Below are positions 45,480-59,008 of a stretch of DNA of 64,000 bases, one piece after another. Position 1 is the first letter of the stretch, and each line of letters begins with the position of its first letter. The DNA lies in the NCBI RefSeq assembly GCF_012273895.1, contig NC_052121.1, positions 8,147,624-8,211,623 on the forward strand. Reading direction: 5' to 3'. A program made the translations under genes and the position numbers. This DNA comes from Zerene cesonia. Taxonomy: Eukaryota; Arthropoda; Insecta; Lepidoptera; Pieridae. Under the pieces are notes generated by a model. The model was not told the origin of the DNA. It made no database searches and was given only the letters and a program-made list of their open reading frames with translations.

Positions 45480-46440
45480 TTACTACATAATATAAAAAGA
45501 AACGCACAAGAAAATCCTTTGCCCTATGCTAATACTAACACTACCTACTACACTACTACCTACTACAAAACCTTTTGGATTTTGTGGCTCGGGGCAGAAC
45601 ATAAGGTGTGTCCTGGTGTAATTTATAATAACTAACAAAAAGTGATGCTTTGGGAGGGTCTGCGAAGTCCTCTACTCTATTCTTAGTATTGTCCATTTTC
45701 ACATGTTCTAAATTTGCATAAAATTTAATTTTAAATTTAATTTTAAATCTAGATATCAATGAAAAAATGCTGTGCCGAAGCCCAAACCGTCATACGAGTC
45801 ATAGTATCTCACTGAAGTGTACCATAAAATGCATATGATAATATTAATTGAAACGATTAGTATTTCTGAAAAGCAGTTGTTTAATGATTATGTATATGAG
45901 AATGTAAATCTTACACCTTATAAAAATTATTTTGCTTTTATCTCCAACTGAGAATTCATTTCTCCGTTTTAAATAAGTATTAATGAATTTACATTTCCTA
46001 CATTGCATTATTTCTTTGCTTTTCAATTCTGTGTTCATACAATTTTTCTGTATCTGTATAAAGTGTCGAGTTCTGCGAGGCGCCAGGCCTTGCCTACTCG
46101 CTGAGCCCGCCCCTGTGCGCTACGAATAAACGCTAACCCAGAATATACAAAATCTAATTGCGAAAACTCAGCCGAAACTTGACAATCATATTATACACGT
46201 CACTGCCATTCCTCACGTATTTACAGAACATTGTCGCGATGATTAATCCATCTGCATGCTTCCGTCACACGTCACGTCGCGTCCCGTAATGAGAAGAAAA
46301 TAATTACGCATACAACGATACAATGAACTGCCAACATATTTTATCGTCGCCTAATGTTTGATAGGCCGCTTTATTAAACGTTTGATTTATAACCGGCGTA
46401 AACTGTATTGTGTTAGTATATTGTTAACCCCGTTTCCTTT

Positions 46441-46586
46441 TCTCACCCTTCCCAATCCATTCCTTCTATATTCCTTAACCCTAAGCTTGCAACGCGTTCG
46501 CAGAGGCACTAACTCTGCGAATGTTCATATGCGGTGGTGATCGCTTACCGTTAGGCGAACCACCAGCTCAGTTGCCTGCTATGACA
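46441..46586 (+). repeat. Interspersed repeat, same family as 36250-36562
   Basis: CCCAATCCATTCCTTCTATA, GCAGAGGCACTAACTCTGCG and GCGGTGGTGATCGCTTACCG, ending GTTGCCTGCTATGACA. Corresponds to the right half of the copy at 36250-36562. Confidence 0.65.
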
Positions 46587-47350
46587 TAAAGTATACTTTT
46601 ATGTGTAAATGCAGATTATTATATTTTCAGTATATGAGGATATTTGGTATAAAAATATAGTATAAGCTTTACAAGTGCACCTTAACAGTAATATTAAGGC
46701 ACACTGCATTAGACAATGTATGTTAGCCATAGAGAAATATAAATAAATTAATCCATTTTTATAAACCTTCATCTTTCCTTACACCCAAAATAATTTAAAA
46801 TTCAAGTAAGCATTGAATCGACAATGCCACAGGCTTAAGAAAATGTTAAGTGTTGATTGCTCTCATTTAATCTTAGTATTGGGAAAAGCTTTTACATCTT
46901 CTATGTAATATAATTATTGTTTAGTAAAATGATCAGCATGTTAAAGATATCAATAATAGTTTGTGAAATATATGTGACTAATACAACTACACTTCTCTTC
47001 TGATTCTTCAAGTTATAAGCATAGGCGGTTTTTTATTAACAACCAGTTCAATCATAGAACTTAAATGTAAGAATTTTTCCATACGCGCAAAGGTAACACT
47101 AGAAGTCGACCAATCTCCATGGTAATTAACCACCTGTGCTGAACATATAAGGACACAAAAGTTTTGTTTTTATTGTTTGTTGTTTATCGTGTCCATAGCA
47201 AAAGTTGAGGACTCTGTATTTCGTAACTCTCGAAGTCAAATGGGATGGAAGATCCGACAAAGTAAGGGAGAAATTAGGGAAGGAACTAACAGCATTACCT
47301 TATATGTATGTAAAGATGTAACTACCGCTACTTGTAAGATTATATTTTAT
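46587..47350. other. Intergenic AT-rich DNA between two repeat copies
   Basis: No gene or further repeat recognised between the copies at 46441-46586 and 47351-47476. Confidence 0.4.
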
Positions 47351-47476
47351 CGCGCGGTGGTGGTTCGCCTGGTGCAAAGCAATCACCACCGTGCCATGCT
47401 TTGCCCGCTGTATGGGATAAGGGATAAGAAAAGGATTGACGACAGAAAAGAAAGAATGGAATGAAAAGGGTGAGAA
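47351..47476 (-). repeat. Interspersed repeat, same family, reverse orientation
   Basis: GGTGGTTCGCCTGGTGCAAA then GCAATCACCACC and GGAATGAAAAGG; its reverse complement aligns with the right half of 46441-46586. Together the two copies form a widely spaced inverted pair. Confidence 0.6.
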
Positions 47477-50400
47477 ATGTAATCTATCGAAATATTGGGA
47501 TCCGTACACACTGCTCAAAAATAAACGCATAATTGATGTAGCTTGTTTTTGGTTTGTAATCCCTTATGTACCTTTCCCTTAGTCAGTTACCGAATAGAGC
47601 GTTAATCAAATGCAGTAAACAAGTACACATACAGATCTTAATCATGCTGATTTCCATCTAATTGAACAAAAAACAACAACACTTGCAAACTGTCGTTCTA
47701 CGCCGCCATACAAGCGAATTCTCGAAGTTTCCTCGATAACATCAAGCCGTGAAAAACTTTCCCCTACTAATGTCAATGATGTGAAGGTCAAGAGCATTAT
47801 ATTTTAACGCCTCGTTTTTCCTGAAATGTAGAAGTGATACACTCTCGTGATAAATTGTTAAGGAATGGGAGATAGTAAACTTTGATGTGTTAATAAAAAA
47901 CGACGTCTTAGTAGTACTGTTATATAGATTAATGGTTGTTTTTGGAATATATTCATATCAAAAACACATTTAACACTTATAAAAAAATCAAAACCATTAT
48001 TCAGATTCTCGTATGAAATTTAAATAAGCGTATACTTTTACATGGAAATTATAAAGGGATAATAAAATAATTTCATTGCGATGTACTGGTGCGTAAAATG
48101 CAATTTAAAATAATTTTACAATCCCTCAGACTATTATTATAATTATTCAACCACATCTCATTGGCTGAACACAGCCATTTAACGTTCATGGATAATTTGA
48201 CGATAAAATAAATACACAGATAGTTCCAAGGCAATATGTATTTTTTATTTATTTATTCCGCTTATACACTGTTATATTTCATTAAAGTCCGATAAATTAT
48301 GGCTTGTAAAATAAAAAAAAGGCTTGTCAACCAAAAATGTTTAATATGTTTCAAGTAATAAAATATTTTTTGCTCTATAAAATTCCATATATACATTCAT
48401 ACTTTAATATATTACTCATCATATCATACAAACAGGCAGTAGGTATTTATAAACTGTTCCTCCTACATTCTGTTTATTCTAATTTAACTGATTATTTATT
48501 CACAGCTTTCATCAATAAGATCAATTCAAATATAGAAATACAATGAACATTCGTTCGACGAAACCGCAAACGCAGTATGCTATTTTTAAGCGACATTCCA
48601 AAAACTGAGGCGGTTCTCAATTAAATTGTATTTACTAGGTAGATTTTGAACCGATTGATGTGAATGTGATTGTTCTTTTTGTATTTGATAGGAAATTGTT
48701 GACATTTGGTGACATTTTAAAATCTGTAGTACCTCTCTCTCCCTCAGTGAGTTAATACCTATAATTGTTAATCTAATTGTTAAATAATTTATTATTTTTA
48801 AACGCTATCAAGTTACAAACTAAATCTATAAATTCATAATATAAATATGTATTTGTATTAGTATCTGTCCAATAAATGTGATATATATTATCAAATTAAA
48901 CATATTTTGAAAAACATAAATACACATGGCAATATTAAGCAAACGGAACGAAACAGAATTCCACTTTTGAAATACACAAATCCTTTAGTGTGCACTTCAA
49001 TAAAACTAAAATGACCCAAACTCGAGCAAATCGGTTTTTATTGCTGACTGTCCAAAAGCAATCCTTTCTGCACATATATGTATTTACGATGCGAGCTTAC
49101 GTAGCACCTGACTAGCTGTGCTTTTGCAAGCTGCGAAATTATGTTTGTCCCGTAAAATTTTATTTTGTTTTTATCGAACACTGTACACCTGCAAGCTAAG
49201 TATCCACGGCTTCCTGTGGATTTCTTCTTGTAACTATTTAATTTCATATTTATAATTTACGATATTTTATCCATGACTTGTATTGAGCATTATAAAGTAT
49301 AGTGGATATATGTTTAAATCCTTCATAGACTTAAGAATTTATCTTTGTTTTGTTTCTGTTATGTAATATTATTTCGACGAAACATAAAATATGGAATGTT
49401 TCTATAAATTAAATAAATACGTTTTGATTAACTGTGAACAAAAAGGTAGGTTACTTTCCATACATACATACAACATAAAACTTACACTTACTAACTTATT
49501 GACTTACTTAACTTTTAACTGACTTACTTTTTATAAAAAACAGATTGCGCAGTTCTATCTACACTAAAATATGAATTTGTGAAAACCGTAACGATTGGCT
49601 CCTTCATAAATATTCTGAAGAATACATTACTCATTCTAGTTTTGCGCTTAATATTCGCTTTTCTGAATATTTACACGAGCACCGCAATGTTTTTCATATT
49701 TTGCGTCATCATAATTCATCCTATTTTTTACCAATACATTATTTTACGAATAAATAGGCAACGAGAATACGAGACCACCTATCCAGTCTAGTCACTAACG
49801 TAAATCAATACAAAATTACTTTGCTTAACTTGGAGCATCTGGATGAACTTCGCTAGGTATTTTTTTACTCTTTTTTATGAATCCTTACCTACTTTAGACC
49901 GATTTATCGCCTCCGAAATATTTCATGAATCATTGGAGCTTTTACCGAATTTCCAAATATTATTTTTATTAGATTTGCTACTTAAAAGGATCAAAAAATT
50001 AAAATAAAGAGCAAGCAGTTTAAAAACTATAAAATATTTGTATGAAATTTAAATAAACATTAGGTTGACATGCAGTAGAGTAATAGTTCCTATTACGTAG
50101 TATTTAAAATCACTATACCAGTACTATGGTATAATACGCTATAATGGCAGCATAAGTTTTACATATATAATATTTTAATTAATTTAAAAAAAGAAAACTA
50201 ATTTCGCATTTTATGAATAATATATGCTTTTTAACGTGTATTTTATATGGAAACTGCATTGCCGTCCGTTCAGTGGTAACAAAATTTTATGAAACGTTAT
50301 GATTGAAAGGAGTTTTTTAAAGTTAGAAGTTTCTAAAAAAGTCTATTTCAACATTTTACAATGTAAGTTACCACAATTTACAAATATAAAAATGTATTCT

Positions 50401-53400
50401 CCATCTATTCTGTTCATGTATACTATTTCATGATGCTATTTATTGCAAGAAACGATATTTTGAAGAATATAACGTATTTTGGTCACCATATGTTTGTCCT
50501 ACACTCTTAGAAAATGCAGACTCATATATTAAATATCTACCTGAAAACCTTAAGGTATCTTTATTGTTTACATCATGATTGCTATACAAATTATAGATTA
50601 ATTCAGTTTTCCTTTATTTGATAAGAGTATAGAAGACATTTTACCGTGTCTCGATATAAAATCAAGTTAATCACAAGCCAAGAATGGATTCAATTTACAA
50701 CTTTTAAATTTTAATCTCAATCTCCATAAAAATCAATTATCATTGTCTAAGGCGAAATGGGTTAAAAAACAGACTTTTATCAGACGGAACACATGCCAAA
50801 TTTCTTCTTTTTTTCAAATACTCTATCTATCTCTAAAATCTACGAATTTTCCTATTTTTATTAAGGAAATTTAGGTTAACTTGCCTCAATAGAAAAGCAT
50901 CGTGAAGTTACCTTTACCATTAAGTTAAATTAACTTTACTTTACCCTCCTCTCACATCCATTAAAAGAAAACTAATTTTATGGTTAAACAATAGGTTTAA
51001 TTTTCTTCAATTGTTGTATTGTTTTCTTTACTCCTAGCAAAACGGTCATGCAATGCTCACGTTAGTCGCAATGACTCTAACAAATCTTAAGTGCTTCTAA
51101 AAGATTTCACTCAAATGTCTTTATTTTAAAACAAAACTGGTACTTTAGGTTTATCGTTGCTTCATTCTGTTTATACCTAACCCAAATTTACTTCAGAGAA
51201 ACAGATTACACTGTATTTCTCAAAAATGAAAACTGTATGTAATCGCTCGCTCTGTCTTTGTGTATAATATACCTATGTTCCCGTTCTTAATTTTTAGTCA
51301 CTCTTTACTGGCCATTAGTTACATGGCTAAAGTTTTACAGTAAATAAATATTAACATATCAAAATACATCATTGTTTTAAATCCCAATACACATATTTAA
51401 ACATTTAAAACAAATATAATATATGAATTCGCGAAATAAAATCTCTCATGAGACACGATGTTATTACTGACTGCATTGATAGTATTATGGACCGCACGCC
51501 AAAGTTCTGCCCAGCTTATTTTTTTTATAAATTTTTCGAGGCTTTAACAGTTAAATAATAAAATAATAAAAATCATTTCAATACATAGATTGAACACAAA
51601 TCAAACACAACTGTCACTTCAACTACGAATAAACCTGTGCTAAAGAAGACCGACGCCTTCCACTCTAGTCTTAGCCAGTTTTGTTAGTGTTCCTTATAAA
51701 CTATTAATGTTGGTAGTAAATTATGACGAGATATATCTAACAAACTGAAAAGCTTCTCAGTCGTTCTTGAGTTAGTAGTGATATAACAATCACGATCATT
51801 TTATATACTTCTATTTAGAGAACTTATCAACCCATTCTTATTGTCTTGCAATAAAAGCACTTTCATCTTCTTCTCTATAAAACTAAGAAGGTAAATAAAT
51901 AACTAGACATACAGGTAACTAGTTTATTCAAAGCCGACTGAATATTTTCATCACGCGAATTTTCTGCTTTCGGGCCTTTTAAAGGCATTTTTTGTTAATC
52001 AAAATTTATTGGAAGGTCATCCTCATAATTTCATTACACTAAATTAACTTTTCACATTTTCATCGATTCCTAAGAGGACAACCTAAATAAAATTACTGGC
52101 ACTTTAAATGCAAAGGTTCGCTTCGAACTAAAGACTTTTTTTTTATTAAATTTAATTAAGTGTTATGTTTAACGACGCTCTGCTTTCATAACCGCCGTGT
52201 CGTGGCTTATTGCTCATTTTCTAGGACTTACTCATTACAAAATATAAAAATAACTTCGTAAGTGCGTATACTTTTAGTGCTCAATTTAACTATCTTCAAT
52301 GCGTCTAACTTGAAAGCTATAAAAAATATCCTTAAATCAAATGGAATACCTCTAGTCGATCAATTTTATGTACATGTGTTTATTGCAAAAACATTATCAT
52401 CTATATTTAAAAGAATTTAACTTTTTTATCAAAGAAAATACCTCCAGCGTTTAAATATTAATTTAGGGAAAATATTATTTTTTTAGAAATCATTTTATTT
52501 TTATTAAAGCTTAACGACCATTTCCCATCGAGTTAACAGCGTACTTACTATACATCTACTCTAACTAAATAACCTAAAAGCGAATACTCATATTTACCAT
52601 GAAAAATAATATGGATCAAATTATAAGACCAAAATAATAAATCTGCGACAACATCGCTCCAAAAACCCTATTAATTACAATGTAACTTAACGCTGTACTA
52701 AAATACAACACAATTAAAAATTTAACAAAATGCTTCCAAAGCTTTCAATAGCATTTTCTTTGTTTATATCATAAAGACGTTTTGTGTAAAAAGTTTTAGC
52801 GAAAAATTTAATTTCCTTGACACTGACGTGCCCTTTGGGTGGGGATCTCGAAGTGAACGAGATTAAAATATATAAAAATGTTACCTCACGAAAATTTGTT
52901 ACCCGTACTTGTGCTTATTATTCTGTGGCCTTATTGCTATGTAAAACAAACTACCATATTTCAATGCGCCCATTATTCCCAATTCTCAATTATCCCTTTC
53001 AAAGTTACAATCACGAAACAAAGGTGAAACAAGTTATCGACTTAATCAGTATTGTGGCAGAAAATTCGGAAGGTGTATTCAAAAACGTTTTCATGTGTCG
53101 CCCAATGGGCCTTTTGTCAGTATTGTTTGTCGAGGGACCGACATTTATTTTGTAAGTTAAAGCGTAAATTTAATATGAGGTCCCTTCGTCGCGCTTGTAA
53201 TTGTGAGGTTAAAATCATGATTACCCAGTGGAATGACTCATTGCTTCCACCTGGCGTGTATTAAAGGACTGCAGTATTAACGCAATCTGGGACTGATTAC
53301 AGATTTATTGCTTATAACTGTCACCAGCGTCTCTGTTTTGTTTAAATTAATTTCGCAATCTTTACTAATGTTACAAATGTTCTGTTATAATATATATATT

Positions 53401-53626
53401 TTAAATAACTAAACTACCGATCTTACAATATTCATCAAAGACATGAAATAAATATTGAAGAGAAACTATAGAAACAAATCATAAATATATTTATACATTA
53501 CGGCTTAACATAATTTATGAATAATCCCTTTTCAATGGAAGTTGTTGTCATTTGGTCCAATTTAAGAATGTTATCTCCCGCACCAGGTAGGCCGGTGACT
53601 GATTTTTAAAAAACTGTTATATGTCA
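47477..53626. other. Long intergenic AT-rich stretch
   Basis: About 6 kb with no gene I can support. A 112-codon plus-strand open frame at 52817-53155 shows no recognisable domain, no splice context and no promoter I would trust. Confidence 0.4.
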
Positions 53627-53760
53627 CACTAATATTATAAATGTGAAAGTTTGCTTCTTTGGATGTTAGTCTGAAACTGCTGAACGGATTTTGATGAAAT
53701 TTGATATGTAGACAGAGCATGAGCTGACTTGGGTGATATGATACTTCCCTTGGGATAAAA
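53627..53760 (+). mobile_element. Truncated Lep1-like element
   Basis: Starts CACTAATATTATAAATGTGA and includes CTGCTGAACGGATTTTGATG and AATTTGATATGTAGACAGAG; the GC-rich right end is missing. Confidence 0.6.
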
Positions 53761-54211
53761 CGAGAATCTCGATATTATATCTTCGATATTCGGGTGGAGC
53801 CGAGACGAGCGTCTAGTGAGATAAACGATTTTTAGAATAAAACGCATTTCTATCACTACGCTTCCATCGATACTCATTTATTATTATTATTTTGATAGTA
53901 AACCATATAAATTAGAACTATACAATATTATAACATTCGAGTTTATTTCATTTCACATTTGGGCGCATTTCGGCGTAATTAATAAATACCGATTGTATGA
54001 CCCTCCAGGATCCCGACAGCACATAATACAAATAAATCAAAGGGTTTACATTCCATCCCTATAACTTCACCGAAAATATGCTCATCGTTCGGTTTGTTCA
54101 TATTTCAAATCACTCGTATTTTACACTTCCAATAATAGACGGTACTTTTAGAAAATCAATATTGCCTCGAAATTATGTTGTTAAAATTACATAAGACAAG
54201 ATATTTATATA

Positions 54212-54520
54212 GACTGCAAGAACGTTAAGATTTACTTATAATATTTTCCTTTTCAGTCGGTATGCGTAAGAACATTAAGGTTTACTTTTTTTTTTCTTTT
54301 CAGCCGGCATGCGTAAGAACATTAAGGTTTACTTTTTTTTTTTCTTTTCATCCGGCATGCGTAAGAACATTAAGGTTTACTTATTTTTTTTTCTTTTCAG
54401 CCGGTTTACTAAAGAACATTAAGGTTTACTTATTTTTTTCTTTTCAGCCGGTATACGTAAGAACATTAAGGTCTACTTATTATTATTTTTTTCTTTTCAG
54501 CCGGTATACGTAGGAACTAA
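54212..54520 (+). repeat. Minisatellite with a splice-acceptor-like motif in each unit
   Basis: Six to seven units of 46-53 bp: AAGAACATTAAGGTTTACTT, a T-rich run, then CTTTTCAGCCGG and TATGCGT. Unit starts (AAGAAC) are at 54218, 54268, 54314, 54363, 54412 and 54459, with a decayed AGGAAC at 54512. Five of the six spacers end TTTTCAG and one TTTTCAT. The first unit is diverged. The open frame through it is an artefact of the array. Confidence 0.9.
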
Positions 54521-54666
54521 AACTGTAATTGTTATAAGTATGAAGAAAAAAAGGGCTAAGTGGCTTCTTACACTTTATGTGCGAATGTGACTATTCATCA
54601 AGTGGCCAACCCACCTCTTTGTTTGCTCTCCTCCACAAGAAATGGTATTTCTAATCTCTACATAGT

Positions 54667-54836
54667 ATAAAACAAAGTTGCTTTCTATGTCCTTATGTAT
54701 GCTTAAATCTTTAAAACGGACGGATTTTGATGAGGATTCTTTTAATAGATAGAATGATTCTAGACGAAGGTGTATTTAATAACATCTATTAAATTACTCC
54801 GAAGTAACGCGTGCGAAGCCGCGAGCAAAAGCTAGT
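54667..54836 (+). mobile_element. Short helitron-like element, separate family
   Basis: CAAAGTTGCTTTCTATGTCC, TCTTTAAAACGGACGGATTT and AACATCTATTAAATTACTCC, ending GCGAAGCCGCGAGCAAAAGC-TAGT. Non-coding. Confidence 0.6.
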
Positions 54837-54997
54837 TTAGTATATTTTTAAAATATTAAAAAGACATGTTAATCTCTTATGAGAAGCAAATGTATCAGTA
54901 GTAGTTGGTGTCAAGTACTAAATTCAAAGTTCAATAAAGTTGAAATTTTTTTTTTCATTTTTATACTTCAACGAATTTTTTAATTTATCCTATTCTA

Positions 54998-55203
54998 TCC
55001 TACTAATATTATAAATGCGAAAGTTTGAAAGGTGGTGTATATGTTTGTTACTCTTTCACGCAAAAAACTACTGCACCGATGGCAATAAAATTTGGTATGT
55101 AGATAGCTGGACAACTAGAATACTGGAAACACATAGACAAGTTTTTATTCCGATATTCTTACGGAATACAGACTTACGCCGGTAAAACTGCAAAACTGCA
55201 AGT
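54998..55203 (+). mobile_element. Lep1-like short element
   Basis: Starts TCCTACTAATATTATAAATG, has TTACTCTTTCACGCAAAAAA and TAGATAGCTGGACAACTAGA, and a decayed right end after GACTTACGCCGGTAAAACTG. Confidence 0.7.
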
Positions 55204-58143
55204 ACTAATATTATAAAGTCATCATTTTATGCCAACGATTTTTAAATATAAGACCTAATTATAATCTCATTAAGACCTACTTTATATAAAAGCGTCATTC
55301 ATTCCACAGTTCAAAATAGGATCAAATAAATAAATATTATCTCGCTCATTTAAATTTCAGACGGAAAAAGACAAATACTTGGCTAATTCTTTTCAGAGCG
55401 ATTTTATTCGTAAAGTAGATATTTGCGGTATCTACAAATTAACGGCCTAGAGGAAGAAAGGTAGCTAAAAAATTCATGTCTCATGAATAATAAATGATCG
55501 TCTATTGTATTAGTCGTACGCCTTTTTAAGTGACTTTTCTGTGATAATAAAAAACTACACAATTACTAACTAAACATGAAGGGACAGTTATTTATAATGT
55601 TAACCATGTCATAAATATATTGTGTTAATTCTCAATTTCTGGTATTATTCGATTTAATTAGTTCTAAATATCTCTATAATTTGATGGAATAAGATGACCA
55701 GAGAAAAGAAGTATTTATGTATAATAAAAACCAAGTCATGTTGTACGTTTGTTGTAATAAAAAATTGTCAAATATTGTTTCTTGAAAACTTTTAATTTAA
55801 ATTGAAATTATAATAAAAATTGAATTTATAGTTGTTCGTTGATGCAAACTCTAACTTTCGTTATGTATAAGGTTCTATTTTACTTAATGTTATATGCACT
55901 ACGTTTATAGAAATGGGAAATCGTCGCTCAGAAACATAACACAATATAGGGGAAAGCAGGGGAACATAACATGATTACACGATCAGAACATGTAAAAGCG
56001 TTATCTGTCAATTTATTATAAACAAATGGATAAAAATTGATGAAATACGATGCAGCCGATAACGATTAAAACTCAAACATTTATTTATTAATTTAGACTT
56101 CTTATGGTTTTAGCATTTACCACCGGTTATATAATAAGCTAATCTTATAAAAATACTCAATAGATACTTCAAAAACAGATTATTATTTCATCTACAACAC
56201 ATAATAGGACATAAATTATACACTAAATTCATCATCATCGTGCCCTTATTAGACCTCCAAGAGAGTTAAAGTAAATGATTTATTTGACACCCAATTTAAA
56301 ATTCCTAATTAAAAATTTAACTATAAAAACCAAAATCATACATAATCTTTGAATAGAATTGACGCTGTAAAATCAACAGCAAACGGTAGCTTCGGAATAC
56401 TATTTTCATAACAAAATCCCTCCACACTATCTACGACAAACTTTTGGCTTTAATTGCAAAATTCTCAAATTCTCAAGACGTCAGATACGAACAGTTGCAC
56501 CTTTGAGCTGAGAACTATGCAATTACATCACAAAGCGGGCTCTAGCTTTTATTTGGAATACTATGTGATTTTTTTAACAATTTACACGAACATTTTCTGT
56601 TTGATAAAATAAAAAACAATCAAAAGCAATTATAAAGGTTCGATGAATAGGTAAACGCTTTTTTATTTGCCATATTTACAAAACGAATTTTGTCTGTATT
56701 ATTTCAATATAAAATATTTCGATATAGTTTCAAATGGCATTAAAAATCTAATCAGAAGAAACACTGTAATTATACATATAGTCGTAGATATATTTTAATC
56801 TTAAAAACATTTAGTAGTTAGGTATATTATTCTTTGCCTGAATAAAACGCATAAAGCAATAGAAACAATGTTTATTAAATGAAAACCACTGGGCAGCTTT
56901 TCATAAAATTTTCTGAATAAACGTGCGTTTGTGTGAATTATAGAAAAAATCAACATAATATTATCAAACTAATTCAACTTACCTCCAAACAAACTTCAAA
57001 ACCTTTAGATCGATATTAATCCCGAAAATTATAAAAATATAGAATTGAGTATATTTCGAGTCAACCATATTTCATTCCGTGTACAAATTTTGGCGATAAA
57101 AACTTTTCTCAGTAATATTCAATATTTGTATGCAAAGAGTTTAATTTAAGGGGCAAATTTTAAGAATAGCATTCTTTACAAACTCTGAACGTTAAAAAAG
57201 AGTTTATAAATATTAAATGCCTTGTAAGCAAATCCTCATTTCCTTTTTATTTAAAAACTTTTTTATTTTTTATGGCACTTTATCCGTTCTTTTTGGTATT
57301 TATAGACTACAGTTAAACATTTATTATTAATGTCGTTGTAAGACATATACATATATATAGTTTATAAAATTGTATGAAATTATAAAAAGGAAATCAATCG
57401 GTTTTAGTTGTAATCAATGTAGTTTTCCATCATCAATAGCCACAATTCGGGACAAAGAATGTCCTCACCAGAAGTCCACCCAGGATGGAGTTTTAATGCA
57501 TGCGAATAAGCTTCAATTTCTTATCATATATATAATTGATGGCTGCTAGTAAGCTGTGGGTGTTACTTTAATAGTTATATTAATAGATTCGATTTTGCCT
57601 CAACGTTCGTTTCGTTCAAACAGAATTAAAGCAAACACATTTGAAAACAGGTTTAACTTCGTTTTTGAATAATGCATCTAGTTGATTTTTAATTTTCAAA
57701 ACACATTGTAGATAATATCCGATAGACACGACATGCTGCCCCATGAAAAACAAAGTCAAGGGTCTCTATACTAAATAATACTTCGGCAATGGTTCGCAAT
57801 CGAGCCTCGTAGCCAAGTTTACCAACGATATCCTTTCGTTTTTATAGATACTTTATTTCTATCACTTCAGGACATCATTAATTCTAAGAACACTCGAGCA
57901 GAGACAGTGCTTAGTAAAGCAATAAATAATCTGGCTTCATAACAGACTTGTAACTTATTGTTACAATTTGTTACGTAGCTGTGTTTGTTATTTTGTTTAA
58001 CGTTATGTTTAATAATGCAGCAAGGCACTTAATTATTTAATCTGGTACCTGCTTGATAGATTACTCTTGGGTCTCCATTATTGCATAACCTTAGACCAGG
58101 AATTGAAGACTTCTTAACAGATTTTAAACGTGATTTATAAATT
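55204..58143. other. Intergenic AT-rich DNA
   Basis: No gene, RNA gene or repeat family recognised. Confidence 0.4.
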
Positions 58144-58346
58144 ACTAGCTGCGCCCCGCGGTTTCAGCCGCGTAAGTCCGTATCCCGTAGGAATATCAGG
58201 ATAAAAAGATGCCTACATGTTATTCCAGTTGTCCAGCTGTCCACGTACCAAATTTCATTGCAATCGGCTCAGTAGTTTTTGCGCGAAAGAGCAACAAACA
58301 CACTCACATCCTTACAAAATTTCGCATTTATAATATTATAGTAGGA
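58144..58346 (-). mobile_element. Lep1-like short element, reverse orientation, well preserved
   Basis: Plus strand begins ACTAGCTGCGCCCCGCGGTT and ends CGCATTTATAATATTATAGT-AGGA. It includes GTCCAGCTGTCCACGTACCA and is one of the most complete copies in the window. Confidence 0.75.
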
Positions 58347-58686
58347 TATTATTTAATGCGACGTTTCAAGCATTTTACAGCTTTTCAATTAAAAACCCCA
58401 ATCAACAATTATGTAGCAAAAAAACGAAAGCATTTGAATCACAAAACACCAAATACATAACTTTACAAATGGATTCCAACGACTCAATAATCGCAGTTAA
58501 TCACAATAATCTCCAATAAATTATTTCGCAGCCGCAAACTTAATCGAAGGCTTATTGACTCGGTTAGCCATTTTAATCACATCATAATTGGAAGTTTCAG
58601 TTGAGTTCAGTCACAGTTCTGAACGGAACACTTCCTAGTTACGTTATGTCATAATCGCGCTTCATCCTTATCTCTGTATATACAAA

Positions 58687-58804
58687 ACTAGCTGCACCCC
58701 TTCATTGCAATCGGTTTTAGCAGTTGTTTTGCGTGAAAGAGTAACAAACATACACATACATATATCCATCCTCACAAACTTTCGTATTTATAATATTAGT
58801 AGGA
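58687..58804 (-). mobile_element. Lep1-like element with internal deletion
   Basis: Keeps both ends (ACTAGCTGCACCCC and ATTTATAATATTAGTAGGA) but has lost the segment from the GC-rich stem to the TTCATTGCAATCGG block. Confidence 0.7.
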
Positions 58805-58830
58805 TTAGTTTACTAACTAATCATCAGTAT

Positions 58831-58940
58831 GTCACAATGTTAGTTACCATATTCTCCAAAACGGCTGGATCGATTTTCACGAAATTTTGTGTGCATTTCG
58901 GTCTGAGAATCGGCCAACATCTATATTTCCTACCCCTAAT
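58831..58940 (+). mobile_element. Partial repeat, same family as 26081-26260
   Basis: GTCACAATGTTAGTTACCAT, CCAAAACGGCTGGATCGATT, GAGAATCGGCCAACATCTAT and CCTACCCCTAA follow the order seen at 26081-26260; the right end is missing. Confidence 0.55.
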
Positions 58941-58948
58941 AACTCGTT

Positions 58949-59008
58949 ATAACTACAAAATTTGCTGCTATTGGCTAATTTTGTAGTTATTAATAATAAC
59001 TACAAAAT
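58949..59008. repeat. 14-bp inverted repeat with an extra third copy
   Basis: ATAACTACAAAATT (58949-58962) and AATTTTGTAGTTAT (58977-58990) are exact inverses; a further AATAACTACAAAAT lies at about 58995-59008. Confidence 0.75.

Noticed and set aside
52817..53155. 112-codon plus-strand open frame
   Set aside because: No recognisable domain, no credible promoter or splice context, and composition as expected for AT-rich non-coding DNA.
53635..53877. 80-codon minus-strand open frame
   Set aside because: Mostly the reverse strand of a truncated Lep1-like element.
54262..54513. 83-codon frame rich in Phe and Tyr
   Set aside because: Produced by translation of the T-rich minisatellite units.
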